The position numbers and the translations under genes are program-made. The notes beneath the pieces were generated by a model. It was not told the DNA's origin and did no database searches. It was given only the letters and a program-made list of their open reading frames with translations. From contig NZ_JANUDX010000001.1 of assembly GCF_024810105.1 (NCBI RefSeq), positions 248,001 to 312,000 of the forward strand: a stretch of 64,000 nt of DNA, in the 5' to 3' direction. This document shows, one piece after another, positions 9,365-18,673 of this stretch (the stretch's first letter is position 1; each line of letters begins with the position of its first letter). The DNA comes from Stenotrophomonas sp. BIGb0135 (GTDB lineage Bacteria > Pseudomonadota > Gammaproteobacteria > Xanthomonadales > Xanthomonadaceae).

Positions 9365-9880
9365 TCAGTTGTAGGTGAACTGCAGCGTGATCGGGGTGCG
9401 GACCTGGCCGGCGCTGACCCCGGCGCGGGTCTGCACGAAGCGCGCCTGCAGCTGGTAGATCGCGGTGCCGGCACCGGCGGCCCAGTCGAACGCGGTGCTG
9501 TTGGGCACCATGCGTTGATTGCTCAGGTTGCCCAGCTCGATGGCGATACCGGTAAGCGATCCGCTGGCCGTGCGTGCGGCGAAGTACTGGCTGTTGTCCG
9601 CGCTGGCGGTGCCGTTGGCGCGCAGGTGCACCACGGTGATGTCCGAGGTACAAGCGCTGCGAGTGATGGTCAGCCGACGCCAGCCGGTGCTGGTGCTGCC
9701 GGTGAACGTGCTGGCCTGGTAGCTGCCAAGGTCGGCGTCGGTCACCGAGAAGGCGCAGGTGCCCGGTTGGAAACGGCCGGTGAAACGCACGGTCAGGTCG
9801 GCCGCAGTCACGCTGCCCGCCCCCAGCGCGCCGGCCGACAGCGCAAGCATCCGCATGCAACGGACGGTGCGCGTGTTCAC
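9365..9880 (-). CDS. Minor fimbrial subunit
   Basis: A 171-residue exported fimbrial-domain protein with the strand DLTVRFTGRFQPGTCAF, a second cysteine in RSACTSD, and the terminal strand TPITLQFTYN. The GTG start overlaps the stop of the tip-adhesin gene by four bases (GTGA); an ATG nine codons later is the alternative. The series of three related subunits after a two-domain adhesin suggests adaptor subunits of the fibre tip or its terminator. Confidence 0.8.
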   Translation of the reverse strand: MNTRTVRCMRMLALSAGALGAGSVTAADLTVRFTGRFQPGTCAFSVTDADLGSYQASTFTGSTSTGWRRLTITRSACTSDITVVHLRANGTASADNSQYFAARTASGSLTGIAIELGNLSNQRMVPNSTAFDWAAGAGTAIYQLQARFVQTRAGVSAGQVRTPITLQFTYN

Positions 9881-10971
9881 TGGTACACCAGCGTGATGGT
9901 GGCCGCGCCATTGGCCTGGCCCGACGTGGGCGTTGCCCCGGTCTGGTAATAGCGTGCCTTCAGCAGGAGGGTGTAGCTGGAACCGTCGACCTGGTTCAGC
10001 GGGAGGCCGGCGTTGCGCGGCGTGCCGAAGCCGACCGGCACAAGCGTGGAGGTACCGACCTGGATGCCGATACCGGTGGCGGTCTGGTTGACCCCATCCG
10101 GCTGCAGGGCCATCACCGACTGGGCCGTGTTGACGATCGCAGTCACTGGATCCACCCGGTACTGCAGGGTATTGGCCATGCCGCCCTGCGTGGCCTGGCC
10201 TCGGTCGTTGTAGGTGCCCGACAGGCTGCGCGCATGGAAGGCCGGGCAGTTGTTGAGCCGTACCGGCACGTCCACCCATGCAGTACCCGTGCCGACGCCG
10301 GCCAGCGCGGTCATCGGGTGCGTGCCCAGATTCACCAGCACATCCGGCGTGCTGCAGGTGCGCGAGACGATGTTGACCTGTCCGGTGAACTGCGCCTGCA
10401 GCAGGTCCAGCCGGTTGTCGCCCTGCACGTTGAACCAGGGTGAAGGCAGGCCGCTGCCCTGGATGCTGCCGGCGCCGACGGTGGCAGCGGTCTTGAACAG
10501 CACCAGGATGTACTGGGTATCGGCGAACAGCGAGATGCGCGGGTTGCCGGGGGCTGCGCTGTAGTCCAGTGCGTTCTGCACCGGAAGCGCGGTGGTGCCC
10601 GGGCCGATCAGCACCGCGGCACCGATGCCGGGCACGGCGGTGGTGTAGATGCGCGCGCCATACGTGGGGTGGGTGTAGCTCGACAACGGGTACGGCGTGG
10701 CGCTGTAGGCACGGTGGTAGGTATAGGCCGCGCGGTCGCAGGCCACGGTGAAGTCGCGGGTTGTGGAGAAGCTGCGCCGGTAGATTTCCGCACCGATGGG
10801 CAGGTCGCGACCGACGGTGATGGTGCCGGTGATCGGCACGCTGAAGCGCAACGCGGTGGGGAACTCGGGCAGGTAACTGCAGCGCCCTGCCTGTGCCGGC
10901 GAGGCCCACAGCAGGCCGAGCAGCGCCAGGGCGGCGGCGGAGACGAGGAGGGAACGGAAATGCGGGCTCAT
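9877..10971 (-). CDS. Two-domain fimbrial tip adhesin (FimH-like arrangement)
   Basis: 364 residues, about twice the size of the other subunits. After a signal peptide (ending near SPAQAG) an N-terminal domain of about 180 residues (beginning RCSYLPEF) has no family I can name and is the likely receptor-binding part. The C-terminal half is a pilin domain with cysteines in SRTCST and LNNCPAF and a final strand GAATITLVYQ. That layout, lectin-like domain plus pilin domain, is typical of tip adhesins. The ATG overlaps the usher stop (ATGA). The receptor is unknown. Confidence 0.75.
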   Translation of the reverse strand: MSPHFRSLLVSAAALALLGLLWASPAQAGRCSYLPEFPTALRFSVPITGTITVGRDLPIGAEIYRRSFSTTRDFTVACDRAAYTYHRAYSATPYPLSSYTHPTYGARIYTTAVPGIGAAVLIGPGTTALPVQNALDYSAAPGNPRISLFADTQYILVLFKTAATVGAGSIQGSGLPSPWFNVQGDNRLDLLQAQFTGQVNIVSRTCSTPDVLVNLGTHPMTALAGVGTGTAWVDVPVRLNNCPAFHARSLSGTYNDRGQATQGGMANTLQYRVDPVTAIVNTAQSVMALQPDGVNQTATGIGIQVGTSTLVPVGFGTPRNAGLPLNQVDGSSYTLLLKARYYQTGATPTSGQANGAATITLVYQ

Positions 10972-13694
10972 GGGGCACCGGAATCCTGCAGTCGTGCACT
11001 GCTGGAGGAGGAGGGCGGCCGCTGCGTGGGATGGGCGGCGGTGGTCGGCGCCGGCTGCTGTTCGCATACGGCCTGGAGGGTTTCGTAGCCACCGCGCGGT
11101 CGCGCAGGGTGCTTGTGCAGGGTCACCCGGACCTGGCAGCGATCCTGCAGGCCGTCGCCCCAGCGCACGCTGATGTCCCCGGAGTGCTGCAGCCCGTTGA
11201 GGAACAGCCGGCTTCCCTGTCCGGCCACGCCGACCACCTGGCCCTGCGCGTCGAGCACGTCCGCGCCGAAGGGGATGGCGCGCCCGTCAGTCAGCGTGGT
11301 CTCGATGATCACCGCGCGTCCTGCGCTGCTGTCGTAGTCCAGGCGCACCACCGCGCCGGCGCGCGGCACCACCCTGCGGTTGGTTTCCTTGAAGGTCACG
11401 CCCATGCCGGCGCCGCGCGGATCCAGCGCGATGTCATTGAGTTGGTAGGGGATCAGGTAGGGAACGATGGCGTAGCCGCGCGCATCGATGCGCGTGCCTT
11501 GTCCGTTCTCCACGCGCGCGCCCGCCGCGCCGGGTGCATGCACCAGCCCGACGGTATCGCCCAGCGGCGGCGACAGGGTCAGCCCCCCTGCGTGCAGCAC
11601 CATCCCGCCGGACATGCCCGCGCCGAACTGGCGATAGCCGGGGCCGCGGCTGGCGTTGGCCGTGAGTTGTCCGTGCTGGCCGGCGTACTGACCATGCAGG
11701 TCCAGCGCAGTGGCAGACGCCGCGCGCGACAGGCCCGCGCCCCAGCTCAGCCGGTCCTCGCTGCCGCCCGTGCCGCTGACTGCCAGCCGGGTCGTGCTGC
11801 CGCCCTGCTGCGAGCGATTGACCAGCGCCGTCAGCGCCGGTGCGCGCGGCGCACGGCCAAGCGGCACGCTCAGCGTGAAGTAAAGTCGTGTGTCGCTGCG
11901 CTCGGTGCGCAGCGCAGGTGCGGTGGCCTGGACCGCGCCGGGAATGCTGTCGCGCAGGCCGCCGGCCTGCCACGGCGCCAGGCTCTCGCGGGTGCGTTGC
12001 ACCGACAGGCCATAGCTCACGGCGCCCCAATGGTTGCTGTAGCCGGCGGTGAAATCCAGCTGGCGGCCGGCATCGCCCCAGAAACTGCGCTGCGAGCCGA
12101 TCAGGTACAGCTGGCCGGCGCGTGCGCCGAGCGACTGGTTGACGCTGATATCCATGCGGTTGCGCTGGCGCGACACGATGGCGCTGCCCTCGCCGCGCGC
12201 CTGCGCATCGCGCATCAATGACACGTCCTGCAGGCTGACAAAGCCGCTGGTGGAGTACCGGTAGGCGGCCATGGCGAGATCGGTGCCGGTGCCGACGAAA
12301 TTCTTGTTGTAGCTCAGCCTCATGCTGGCGCCGTGGCGGGCGGGCTCGGTGCCGATGTGGGTGCTGGCGCGGGTCAGGTCGAACGCGTACGCGCCACTGC
12401 GCGTATTGAGTGCCGCACCGGCCAGCACGGCCTGGTAGCCGCTGCCTGCGATCGCACCGGTGTAGCCGGTGAGCGCATTGCCGAGCCCGCGCTGGTAGGT
12501 GGCTTGCAGGATGTCAGGCGGGTCGCGGCGATCCGGATCGGCGACCCGGCCAGCGGTGATGCTCCAGCGGCTCTGGCCGGGGCGCAGCAGTTGCGTCACC
12601 GCCGAAAACGGCACGCTGTAGCGTTTGACCCGGCCGTCGGCTTCGGTGATCTCCACGTCCAGGTCGCCGCCGTAGCCGGTCGGGTACAGATCGTCGATGG
12701 CGAAGGGACCGGCCGCGACGCTGGTTTCGTGGACCACGGCGCCGCGCTGGCGGATCACCACGCGCGCGTTGGTATCGGCGATGCCGCGCACCACCGGTGC
12801 AAAGCCGCGCAGCGACTGCGGCAGCATGCGGTCATCGCTGGACAGGCGTGCACCGCGCATGCGGACGCTGTCGAACAGTTCTCCGGAGGTGAAGGTATCG
12901 CCCACCACGAGTTGGGCCTGCCAGGCGGGCACGTCGTGCTGCAGGTAGGCCGCGCTGCTGCGATAGCGGGCGTGGCCGTGTTCGCTCCAGCCCAACGCGC
13001 CCTGGTGCCTGAACTGCCAGCCTCGCGCGTGCAGGGAGCCGTTCAACCCCAGGTAGCCGCTGAGCTGGCCGGTGCCATTGCCTGCGCTGCGATACAGGTT
13101 GGTGGTATATCCCAGCACTGCCGCCGGGATGCCCGCATCCCACTGCGAGACATCGACCAGGCCACGGGCGTGGCGCAGCGTGTGGATCTGCGGCACCGAC
13201 AGGCGTAGCACCTGGTTGCCGGCATCGAAGGTCGCCGTCGCACCGGGAATGTAGTCGCCCAGCGGCCCGCAGAAGGAACCGGCCGGGATCGTCTTGCGCG
13301 GCGTATCGACCGGGTCGTCCTGCAGGTGGTCCAAGTCCACGCCGTAGCGCCGCAGCGCCTCGGCGGTGAAGCAGGGCTGTGGGTCGTCCTGATCGGGGGC
13401 GTCGATGTAGACGATGTCCGTGCGCGCGCGCCACTGCTGGTTCATCACCACATCACCGCGATAGGTTCCCGGTGCGACGTAGCCGCTGCGACCGAACCGC
13501 GCCAGATCCACGGCCGCAGCGCTGCCACGCGGGAAAAAGTCCGCATCGAAACTCACGTTGCCGCTGGCGGCGGCGCTGCCGGCACCGGTGGCCAGCGTGG
13601 ACGCGCCGGCACGCGCCGACAGCGCCAACGCGACCAGCATCGGCAGCATCGCCGCGCGTGGCAGGCCTGCTTGGCGGGAAAGGGGGAGGCTCAT
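10968..13694 (-). CDS. Outer membrane fimbrial usher
   Basis: A 908-residue usher that forms the outer-membrane pore and assembles fimbrial subunits delivered by the chaperone. A signal peptide is followed by the N-terminal chaperone-binding domain (SFDADFFPRG), the barrel with its plug (TNARVVIRQRGAVVHETSVAAGPFAIDDL, a highly conserved usher block, here split only for description), and C-terminal domains (NRRVVPRAGAVVRLDYD, GIGVAGQ-type motif as VVGVAGQGSRLFLNGL). Length fits FimD/PapC relatives. It lies 32 bases after the chaperone gene and overlaps the adhesin gene. Confidence 0.93.
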   Translation of the reverse strand: MSLPLSRQAGLPRAAMLPMLVALALSARAGASTLATGAGSAAASGNVSFDADFFPRGSAAAVDLARFGRSGYVAPGTYRGDVVMNQQWRARTDIVYIDAPDQDDPQPCFTAEALRRYGVDLDHLQDDPVDTPRKTIPAGSFCGPLGDYIPGATATFDAGNQVLRLSVPQIHTLRHARGLVDVSQWDAGIPAAVLGYTTNLYRSAGNGTGQLSGYLGLNGSLHARGWQFRHQGALGWSEHGHARYRSSAAYLQHDVPAWQAQLVVGDTFTSGELFDSVRMRGARLSSDDRMLPQSLRGFAPVVRGIADTNARVVIRQRGAVVHETSVAAGPFAIDDLYPTGYGGDLDVEITEADGRVKRYSVPFSAVTQLLRPGQSRWSITAGRVADPDRRDPPDILQATYQRGLGNALTGYTGAIAGSGYQAVLAGAALNTRSGAYAFDLTRASTHIGTEPARHGASMRLSYNKNFVGTGTDLAMAAYRYSTSGFVSLQDVSLMRDAQARGEGSAIVSRQRNRMDISVNQSLGARAGQLYLIGSQRSFWGDAGRQLDFTAGYSNHWGAVSYGLSVQRTRESLAPWQAGGLRDSIPGAVQATAPALRTERSDTRLYFTLSVPLGRAPRAPALTALVNRSQQGGSTTRLAVSGTGGSEDRLSWGAGLSRAASATALDLHGQYAGQHGQLTANASRGPGYRQFGAGMSGGMVLHAGGLTLSPPLGDTVGLVHAPGAAGARVENGQGTRIDARGYAIVPYLIPYQLNDIALDPRGAGMGVTFKETNRRVVPRAGAVVRLDYDSSAGRAVIIETTLTDGRAIPFGADVLDAQGQVVGVAGQGSRLFLNGLQHSGDISVRWGDGLQDRCQVRVTLHKHPARPRGGYETLQAVCEQQPAPTTAAHPTQRPPSSSSSARLQDSGAP

Positions 13695-13726
13695 GGAGAA
13701 GCGCCGTGCCGTGAGTGAGACGACAC

Positions 13727-14476
13727 TCAGGGCGTGAGCGGCCGATCCAGCAGGTTGAGCGCGCCGAAGTCGTTGATCACCGCAAACTCTGCCTGAAGCG
13801 CGCCGGCCGGACGGTGCATTACATCCTTCAGCGGGAACACGGCCACCGCGCCGGGCGCGACCATGCCGCCCCCCTGGTCACCCAGTGTTCCCTGCGCGGT
13901 CTTCAGACCCACCTGGGCGAAGTTGACGTGGTAGGCGCCGGGGTTGCGCACCTGCAGGGCAAGGCCCTTGCCGGCGGGCGCATCCACCAGCGACCAGGTC
14001 AGCCCGTCGACGGTGCCGGCGAGATCGCCGCGCAGGCCGACAGGCCGGAAAAACAGCTTGATCCGGGTGCGGAAGGCGAACTGCAGGACATTGCGTTCGC
14101 TGCTGTTGTCCGCCTTCGGCGGCACTTCCAGCACGTTCACCCAGAACAGGGATTCCTTGTCGGTGGGCAGCGCCTCACCGGTATACATCAGACGCACCGC
14201 CTGGCTGGTCTGGCCATCCATGCGGAACATTGGCGGCGCCACGTTGAACGGGGCCTTGGCGGTGTCGGGCGTAGAGCGCTCGTCACCGTCGTCCAGCCAA
14301 ACCTGGATCAATGCCGGCGAGGTGCTCTCGTTGTTGAGCTTGAGCGTGACTTCCTGGTCCTGCGCCGGGTACACCACGCGGGTGCCGCCAATCACCACGC
14401 TCGCCTGGGCGGGCGCGGCGAGCATGCACGCGATCGACATCACGGCGGCCAGGCCGCAGCGGATCAGAGGGTTCAT
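13727..14476 (-). CDS. Periplasmic fimbrial chaperone
   Basis: A 249-residue PapD/FimC-type chaperone that caps pilin subunits in the periplasm by donor-strand complementation. It has a signal peptide (ending near APAQAS), the G1-type strand region GGTRVVYPAQDQEVTLKLNN, the conserved arginine in TRVVYP, and the family block LFWVNVLEVPPK followed by RTRIKLFFRPVGL, which holds the conserved lysine and RPxGL signature. The gene lies between the major pilin and the usher, as in most such operons. The start was set at the ATG in front of the signal peptide. Confidence 0.92.
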   Translation of the reverse strand: MNPLIRCGLAAVMSIACMLAAPAQASVVIGGTRVVYPAQDQEVTLKLNNESTSPALIQVWLDDGDERSTPDTAKAPFNVAPPMFRMDGQTSQAVRLMYTGEALPTDKESLFWVNVLEVPPKADNSSERNVLQFAFRTRIKLFFRPVGLRGDLAGTVDGLTWSLVDAPAGKGLALQVRNPGAYHVNFAQVGLKTAQGTLGDQGGGMVAPGAVAVFPLKDVMHRPAGALQAEFAVINDFGALNLLDRPLTP

Positions 14477-14544
14477 GGGTTGCTCCAGGCAAAGTGCGTC
14501 GGCGGGTCGGGCGACCCGCCGACGCAAACAGACCCCGGGGGAGG

Positions 14545-15114
14545 TCAGTTGTAGGAAACGGCGTAGACCACGCTGGTATCGACCAGGCCGGGGGTTGCCG
14601 CACCGGTGGCCAGGTACTGGCTCTGGAAATCGATGATCGCGGTGTTGTTCACGATGGCCGGGCTGCGCACGCCATTGGCCGGGTCGGCCATGTTGATCGG
14701 GGTGCCGTCGCCTTCCATCACCTGGACCTGGGTGAGGGTGGCTTCACCGATGAGTGCGTTGGTGAGGGCGCCGGTCATCGGATCGATGCGCGGGCTGGAG
14801 GCCAGGAAGGACATCGTGGCGACCTTGCCGTTGACGCAGGAGCCCTGGCCCGGGCCGCCGATGATCACCTGGAACGGCTTGGCACCGGCGACGTCGCCGG
14901 CAGCGGCGAGCAGCGATGCGCGCACCGGATCCAGCGCCACGACGAAATTTCCCGTGCCGCCATCGGTGCCGGAACCGCCGCTGATGGTGCAGGTTTCATC
15001 GGTGACTGCGCCGGTGAAACGGATGGTGCCGCCGGTGGCGGCCGCGCTGGCGGCGCCGACAACGGTCATGCCCAATACGAGGCCGAGGGCGGAGGCAAGC
15101 TTGATGTGCTTCAT
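14545..15114 (-). CDS. Major type 1-like fimbrial subunit
   Basis: A 189-residue pilin, first gene of the seven-gene operon. It has a signal peptide ending near GAASAAA, the N-terminal donor strand TGGTIRFTGAVTDETC, a second cysteine in GSCVNG, and the terminal strand VVYAVSYN. The N-terminus resembles the SMF-1 and FimA class of fimbrillins. An AGGAG sequence lies just upstream of the ATG (around 15131). A 68-base gap before the chaperone gene could allow separate processing of the abundant pilin message. Confidence 0.85.
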   Translation of the reverse strand: MKHIKLASALGLVLGMTVVGAASAAATGGTIRFTGAVTDETCTISGGSGTDGGTGNFVVALDPVRASLLAAAGDVAGAKPFQVIIGGPGQGSCVNGKVATMSFLASSPRIDPMTGALTNALIGEATLTQVQVMEGDGTPINMADPANGVRSPAIVNNTAIIDFQSQYLATGAATPGLVDTSVVYAVSYN

Positions 15115-15200
15115 TGCGATCACTTCTTCAGGAGGAGGTGGACTGCCGTAACCGGAACACGTCCGGCCAAGCGCATCGTAGGCAGTCGTGCGCGGTGCCC

Positions 15201-15428
15201 CTATCGGACTGGACCCATTTGCGCGCTGGCATCGGCCTGGCTGGAAGGCGCAGCCGTATCGGCGTCCAGGACATGCCGCACCCAACCCTGGCGCAAACGT
15301 TCGCGCTGGCGCGGAGAGGCGTAGAGGTAGCGATTGACCGCTGCCAGGAAATCGTCCTGCCGGCGCTTGTCCAGCGCGCAGAACGCCAGCAACAGGCGCT
15401 GGATGCGGTATTGATCGGGTGATTTCAC
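15201..15428 (-). CDS. Small protein of unknown function upstream of the fimbrial operon
   Basis: A 75-residue frame beginning with GTG, with GAGGTG eight bases upstream as ribosome site. The sequence is basic and helical (RIQRLLLAFCALDKRRQDDFLAAVNRYL), with no signal peptide or membrane segment. It lies between the response regulator at 15548-16231 and the major pilin, on the same strand as both, so it may be a regulatory gene of the fimbrial cluster. I do not recognise a family. Confidence 0.5.
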   Translation of the reverse strand: MKSPDQYRIQRLLLAFCALDKRRQDDFLAAVNRYLYASPRQRERLRQGWVRHVLDADTAAPSSQADASAQMGPVR

Positions 15429-15547
15429 GGTGTGCCACCTCGGGGAAATCCGTTCCGCCAGGTACAGAACGGCCACCTCCAGAGTAGGTGGCGATGGCGC
15501 GAGGGCAATCGGACCGGGCCCGGATTTGGCCCTGCGCCGCACGCGCC

Positions 15548-16231
15548 TCAGGCGTCGTCGTCACCGGCGTTGCTACGCGATACCTGCGAGGCCTGCACCA
15601 AGCCACTGCTGATCGCATACCGGAAGATGTCGCCATCGCGGGCAAGGCCCAGCTTGCGCATCGCCGACATCTTCTGCGTGCTGATGGTCTTGCGACTGCG
15701 ACCGACGCGCTCGCCTATCTCGGCCACAGAAGAACCTTCGGCGAACATCCTGAGCACCTCGCTCTCGCGTTTGGTCAGCGTGCCCTGCGCGGCGGAATCA
15801 CCGGGCGCGGGCGGCTGCTCCAGCAGGCGCTGGATCACCGGCGACAGGAACGGCTGCGCGGCCCTGGCACAGCGAATGGCGTGTTCCAGGTGCAGGTGCG
15901 GATCTGTCTTGCCGACGATCACGTCCACGCCCACCTCCTGGATGCTACGCAACACCCGCGGATTTTCCACGCCGGTCAGCACCAGGCGGCGCACCTGCGG
16001 AAAACGCCGGTCAAGGAAACGCAGCAGCGCGATGCCATCGCCGTAGCGACCCTGCGGCATGGAAAAATCCGCGACCACCACGTCCACCTGCTGGCTGGCC
16101 AGCAGGTCCACCATGCCGGTCGAATCGGCGGCCAGGCCGACGATCTGGATGTCTGCTACAGCGGCCAGCATGTGCTCCATTCCGGCCAGCAGCACGGGAT
16201 GGTCATCGGCGATAACAACGCGGATATTCAA
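15548..16231 (-). CDS. RcsB-like response regulator (receiver + LuxR-type HTH)
   Basis: 227 residues. The receiver domain begins NIRVVIADDHPVLLAGM, has the phospho-acceptor aspartate in VVVADFSMPQGRYGDGI and the conserved lysine in VIVGKTD. The DNA-binding domain has LTKRESEVLRMFAEGSSVAEIGERV and RSRKTISTQKMSAMRKLG. The DxSMPxxxYGDG block and the HTH resemble enterobacterial RcsB more than NarL. The likely start is TTG at 16231, with AGGA nine bases upstream. It is divergent from a second regulator and sits directly upstream of the fimbrial genes on the same strand, so fimbrial control is a reasonable inference. Confidence 0.85.
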   Translation of the reverse strand: MNIRVVIADDHPVLLAGMEHMLAAVADIQIVGLAADSTGMVDLLASQQVDVVVADFSMPQGRYGDGIALLRFLDRRFPQVRRLVLTGVENPRVLRSIQEVGVDVIVGKTDPHLHLEHAIRCARAAQPFLSPVIQRLLEQPPAPGDSAAQGTLTKRESEVLRMFAEGSSVAEIGERVGRSRKTISTQKMSAMRKLGLARDGDIFRYAISSGLVQASQVSRSNAGDDDA

Positions 16232-16366
16232 GGCGATGCGTCCTTTGATGGGGAGGGGGTACGGCATCTGCCGCGCCCTGGAACTACCGCTTGCGGGGCT
16301 ATGATACGCTGACCCACGTCGGCGTTTTTGTGCCTTGCGCTGCCCTGCAACCGCCTGGAGAACTGC

Positions 16367-17023
16367 ATGAATACCAAGCCTTTCCGGGTTGCCGTGGCCG
16401 ATGACCACCCGATGGTGCGCATGGGCATCGAGAGCAGCCTGGACGCTTTCCCGATGATCCAGGTGATCGGCGCCGTGGCCGATTCGAGCGAACTGGTAGC
16501 GTTGCTCGATGCACAGCCCTGTGATGTGCTGATCACCGATTTTGCGATGCCCGGCGGCGCCCATGGCGATGGATTGCAGTTGCTGGATTTCCTGCATGCG
16601 CGCTACCCCGGCATGTTGATCGTGGTAATGACCGGCATCGACCAGCCGGTGATGATCCAGGCCATCCTGTCCCGTTCCGTTGCCGGCCTGCTCAGCAAGG
16701 CAGACGATGTCTCGCACGTTGCGCTGGCGGTGACTGCCGCGCATGCCAACCGCCGTTACCTGTCACCGACCATCGCCGCACTCTCCCCGTCGCTTCCGGG
16801 CCAGCGGCGCACCACGCAGTTGTCGCCGCGTGAACACCAGGTGCTGTCGTTATACGTGGGCGGCCAATCGATCAGCGCGATCGCAGAACAGCTGCAGCTG
16901 CGCAAGCAGACGGTCAGCACGCAGAAGGTCAGCGGCATGGCCAAGCTGGGGATCGAACGCGACGCGGACCTGTTCAAGTACGCCGCCGAGCTGGGCCTGA
17001 CAGGCCCCAGCGACGACCGCTAG
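16367..17023 (+). CDS. RcsB-like response regulator
   Basis: 218 residues, a paralogue of the divergent regulator 135 bases away. The receiver begins FRVAVADDHPMVRMGIESSL, with the phospho-acceptor aspartate in VLITDFAMPGGAHGDG and the lysine in GLLSKADD. The HTH has LSPREHQVLSLYVGGQSISAIAEQL and RKQTVSTQKVSGMAKLG. The short intergenic space between the two regulator genes must hold both promoters, which suggests mutual or shared control. The probable partner kinases lie at 18.7-24.8 kb. Confidence 0.85.
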   Translation: MNTKPFRVAVADDHPMVRMGIESSLDAFPMIQVIGAVADSSELVALLDAQPCDVLITDFAMPGGAHGDGLQLLDFLHARYPGMLIVVMTGIDQPVMIQAILSRSVAGLLSKADDVSHVALAVTAAHANRRYLSPTIAALSPSLPGQRRTTQLSPREHQVLSLYVGGQSISAIAEQLQLRKQTVSTQKVSGMAKLGIERDADLFKYAAELGLTGPSDDR

Positions 17024-17028
17024 CCGAT

Positions 17029-18423
17029 TCAGGGCGACGCCGCATGCGGCAACGTGGCCTTGCCGGCGATGCCGTCGACTTCGTTGGCGGGCTGGGCGAT
17101 GGCTGGTGCCGGTGCGGCCATCCCGGCGACCACGATTGTCCAGCCTGGCGTTGCCGCGCCCAGGCGCCCGCGCAGGGCGGCAACGGCGCCCGGGTCCAGC
17201 GCTGCGTCCGCGCCCGTCGTGGTCGGGGGCAGGGTCACCACGATGCGCTTCTGCAGGCCATCGAGCATCACATCGGCGGTGATGTCGCCCAGCAGCGTGC
17301 GGATATGTTCCAGGGTCCATGCGTCCGCCTCGGCGCGCAGCTGGCGGGTCTGCTCGGAGAGTGCGTTGACACGCAGCCGCAGTCCATCCAGGTCGGCACG
17401 GTCGCGGCGGCCATCGTCGCTGGCTTCCAGGGTCTGCCGCACCCGCAGTGCAGGCGCCTTGGGCAGCCGCGCGGCCAGTCGTGCACCCAGTTCAAGCTGG
17501 GCATTGCCGATGTAGGCCGGCACCATCGCCACCAGGTCCACCGCGTAGCCCTGGCCGCGGCGTTCCACACTGATCTGCTCGATCGATCCGCCACGTGCCT
17601 GCAGGTATTTCTGCACCACCGCACGGGTCTGGTTCGCCGTCCAGGTCTGTTCGCCGATGTTGCGCAGCGCCAACCCCAGCGGCAGCGCCAACAGCATGAA
17701 GGTGGAGGCAATGACGATGGCCTGCCACGCCGAATGCGTTGGCGAATTGTCCACGCCGAAGCCGTACCATTTGGCGATCAGCGTGACGCTGAGCGCGATC
17801 GCGAGGAGATTGGTCATGAACAGGAAAAACGCGCCGCCAGCGATGCCCAGGTCACCGGTGGCCAGCCCAAAGGCGACCACGGCCATCGGCGGCATCAGTG
17901 CGGTGGCGATGGCGACCCCGACGATCGCCTCTCCCTTGCGGGTGATAACCGCATAACCGCCGGCCAGGCCGGACAGAATCGCCACCAGCAGGTCGAACAG
18001 GGTCGGCTGGGTGCGCGCCAGGATTTCGCTGGTGGCCTCGCGCAACGGCGACAGCCACACGATGCACATGGCCGTGGCCAGCGCCAACAGCACCCCGGCC
18101 AGCAATGCCAGCAACGCCCGGCCCATCATGCGGAAGTCCACCACGCACAGCGAAAAGCCGAGCTGCACGATCGGGCCCATCAGCGGGGAGATCAGCATCG
18201 CCCCGATCACCACGGCCGCCGAGGACTGCAGCAGGCCAAGGATGGCGATGCCGCAGGACATGACGGCCATGAACGCAAAGCGCGGACTCAAGCCGCCTTC
18301 ATCGGCCACGTTGTCGATGACCGCCGCATGGTCGACGTGATGGGCCAGGCGGCCACGCAGTCGTCGCCACAGGCGATGCAGCGTGGTGAGCGGCGCGGCG
18401 GAATGAGAGGGCGCAGACTTCAT
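17029..18423 (-). CDS. DUF389 (TIGR00341-type) membrane protein
   Basis: 464 residues with about seven hydrophobic segments in the first 300 residues. The family signature includes AVVIGAMLISPLMGPIVQLGFS, where a GAMLxxPLMxP motif is typical, and GEAIVGVAIATALMPPMAVVAFG, a second related repeat. The C-terminal 180 residues are soluble and probably face one side of the membrane. Function of DUF389 proteins is not established. The start overlaps the stop of the small gene at 18420-18596 by four bases, so the two are probably translated together. Confidence 0.8.
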   Translation of the reverse strand: MKSAPSHSAAPLTTLHRLWRRLRGRLAHHVDHAAVIDNVADEGGLSPRFAFMAVMSCGIAILGLLQSSAAVVIGAMLISPLMGPIVQLGFSLCVVDFRMMGRALLALLAGVLLALATAMCIVWLSPLREATSEILARTQPTLFDLLVAILSGLAGGYAVITRKGEAIVGVAIATALMPPMAVVAFGLATGDLGIAGGAFFLFMTNLLAIALSVTLIAKWYGFGVDNSPTHSAWQAIVIASTFMLLALPLGLALRNIGEQTWTANQTRAVVQKYLQARGGSIEQISVERRGQGYAVDLVAMVPAYIGNAQLELGARLAARLPKAPALRVRQTLEASDDGRRDRADLDGLRLRVNALSEQTRQLRAEADAWTLEHIRTLLGDITADVMLDGLQKRIVVTLPPTTTGADAALDPGAVAALRGRLGAATPGWTIVVAGMAAPAPAIAQPANEVDGIAGKATLPHAASP

Positions 18424-18596
18424 GGGGCCATGCCCCCGCGCTCGTGCATATTGCCGCGCTGCAGGCGGGCGAAGTACCACAGCAGGTCCAGGGCTTCGAA
18501 CAGGTTGCGGCGGCCCGCCAGCAGCTGGCGTCCGCGCATCACGTTCCAGTGCCCGTAGCTGGTGCGGAACAGATAGTGGTGGGTGGCATCAGGCAT
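18420..18596 (-). CDS. Small protein coupled to the DUF389 gene
   Basis: 58 codons, beginning MPDATHHYLFRTSYGHW and ending GGMAP. Its TGA stop overlaps the ATG of the DUF389 gene (ATGA), which is strong evidence that it is translated. The sequence is rich in aromatic and basic residues (NLFEALDLLWYFARLQRG) and has no clear membrane segment. No family recognised. Confidence 0.5.
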   Translation of the reverse strand: MPDATHHYLFRTSYGHWNVMRGRQLLAGRRNLFEALDLLWYFARLQRGNMHERGGMAP

Positions 18597-18673
18597 ACAA
18601 ATGCTCCGGCGGACGACATCGACCGCGCGGGGCATCATCGGCGATGCCCGTTCATCGCCCCATCAGACGCGGC

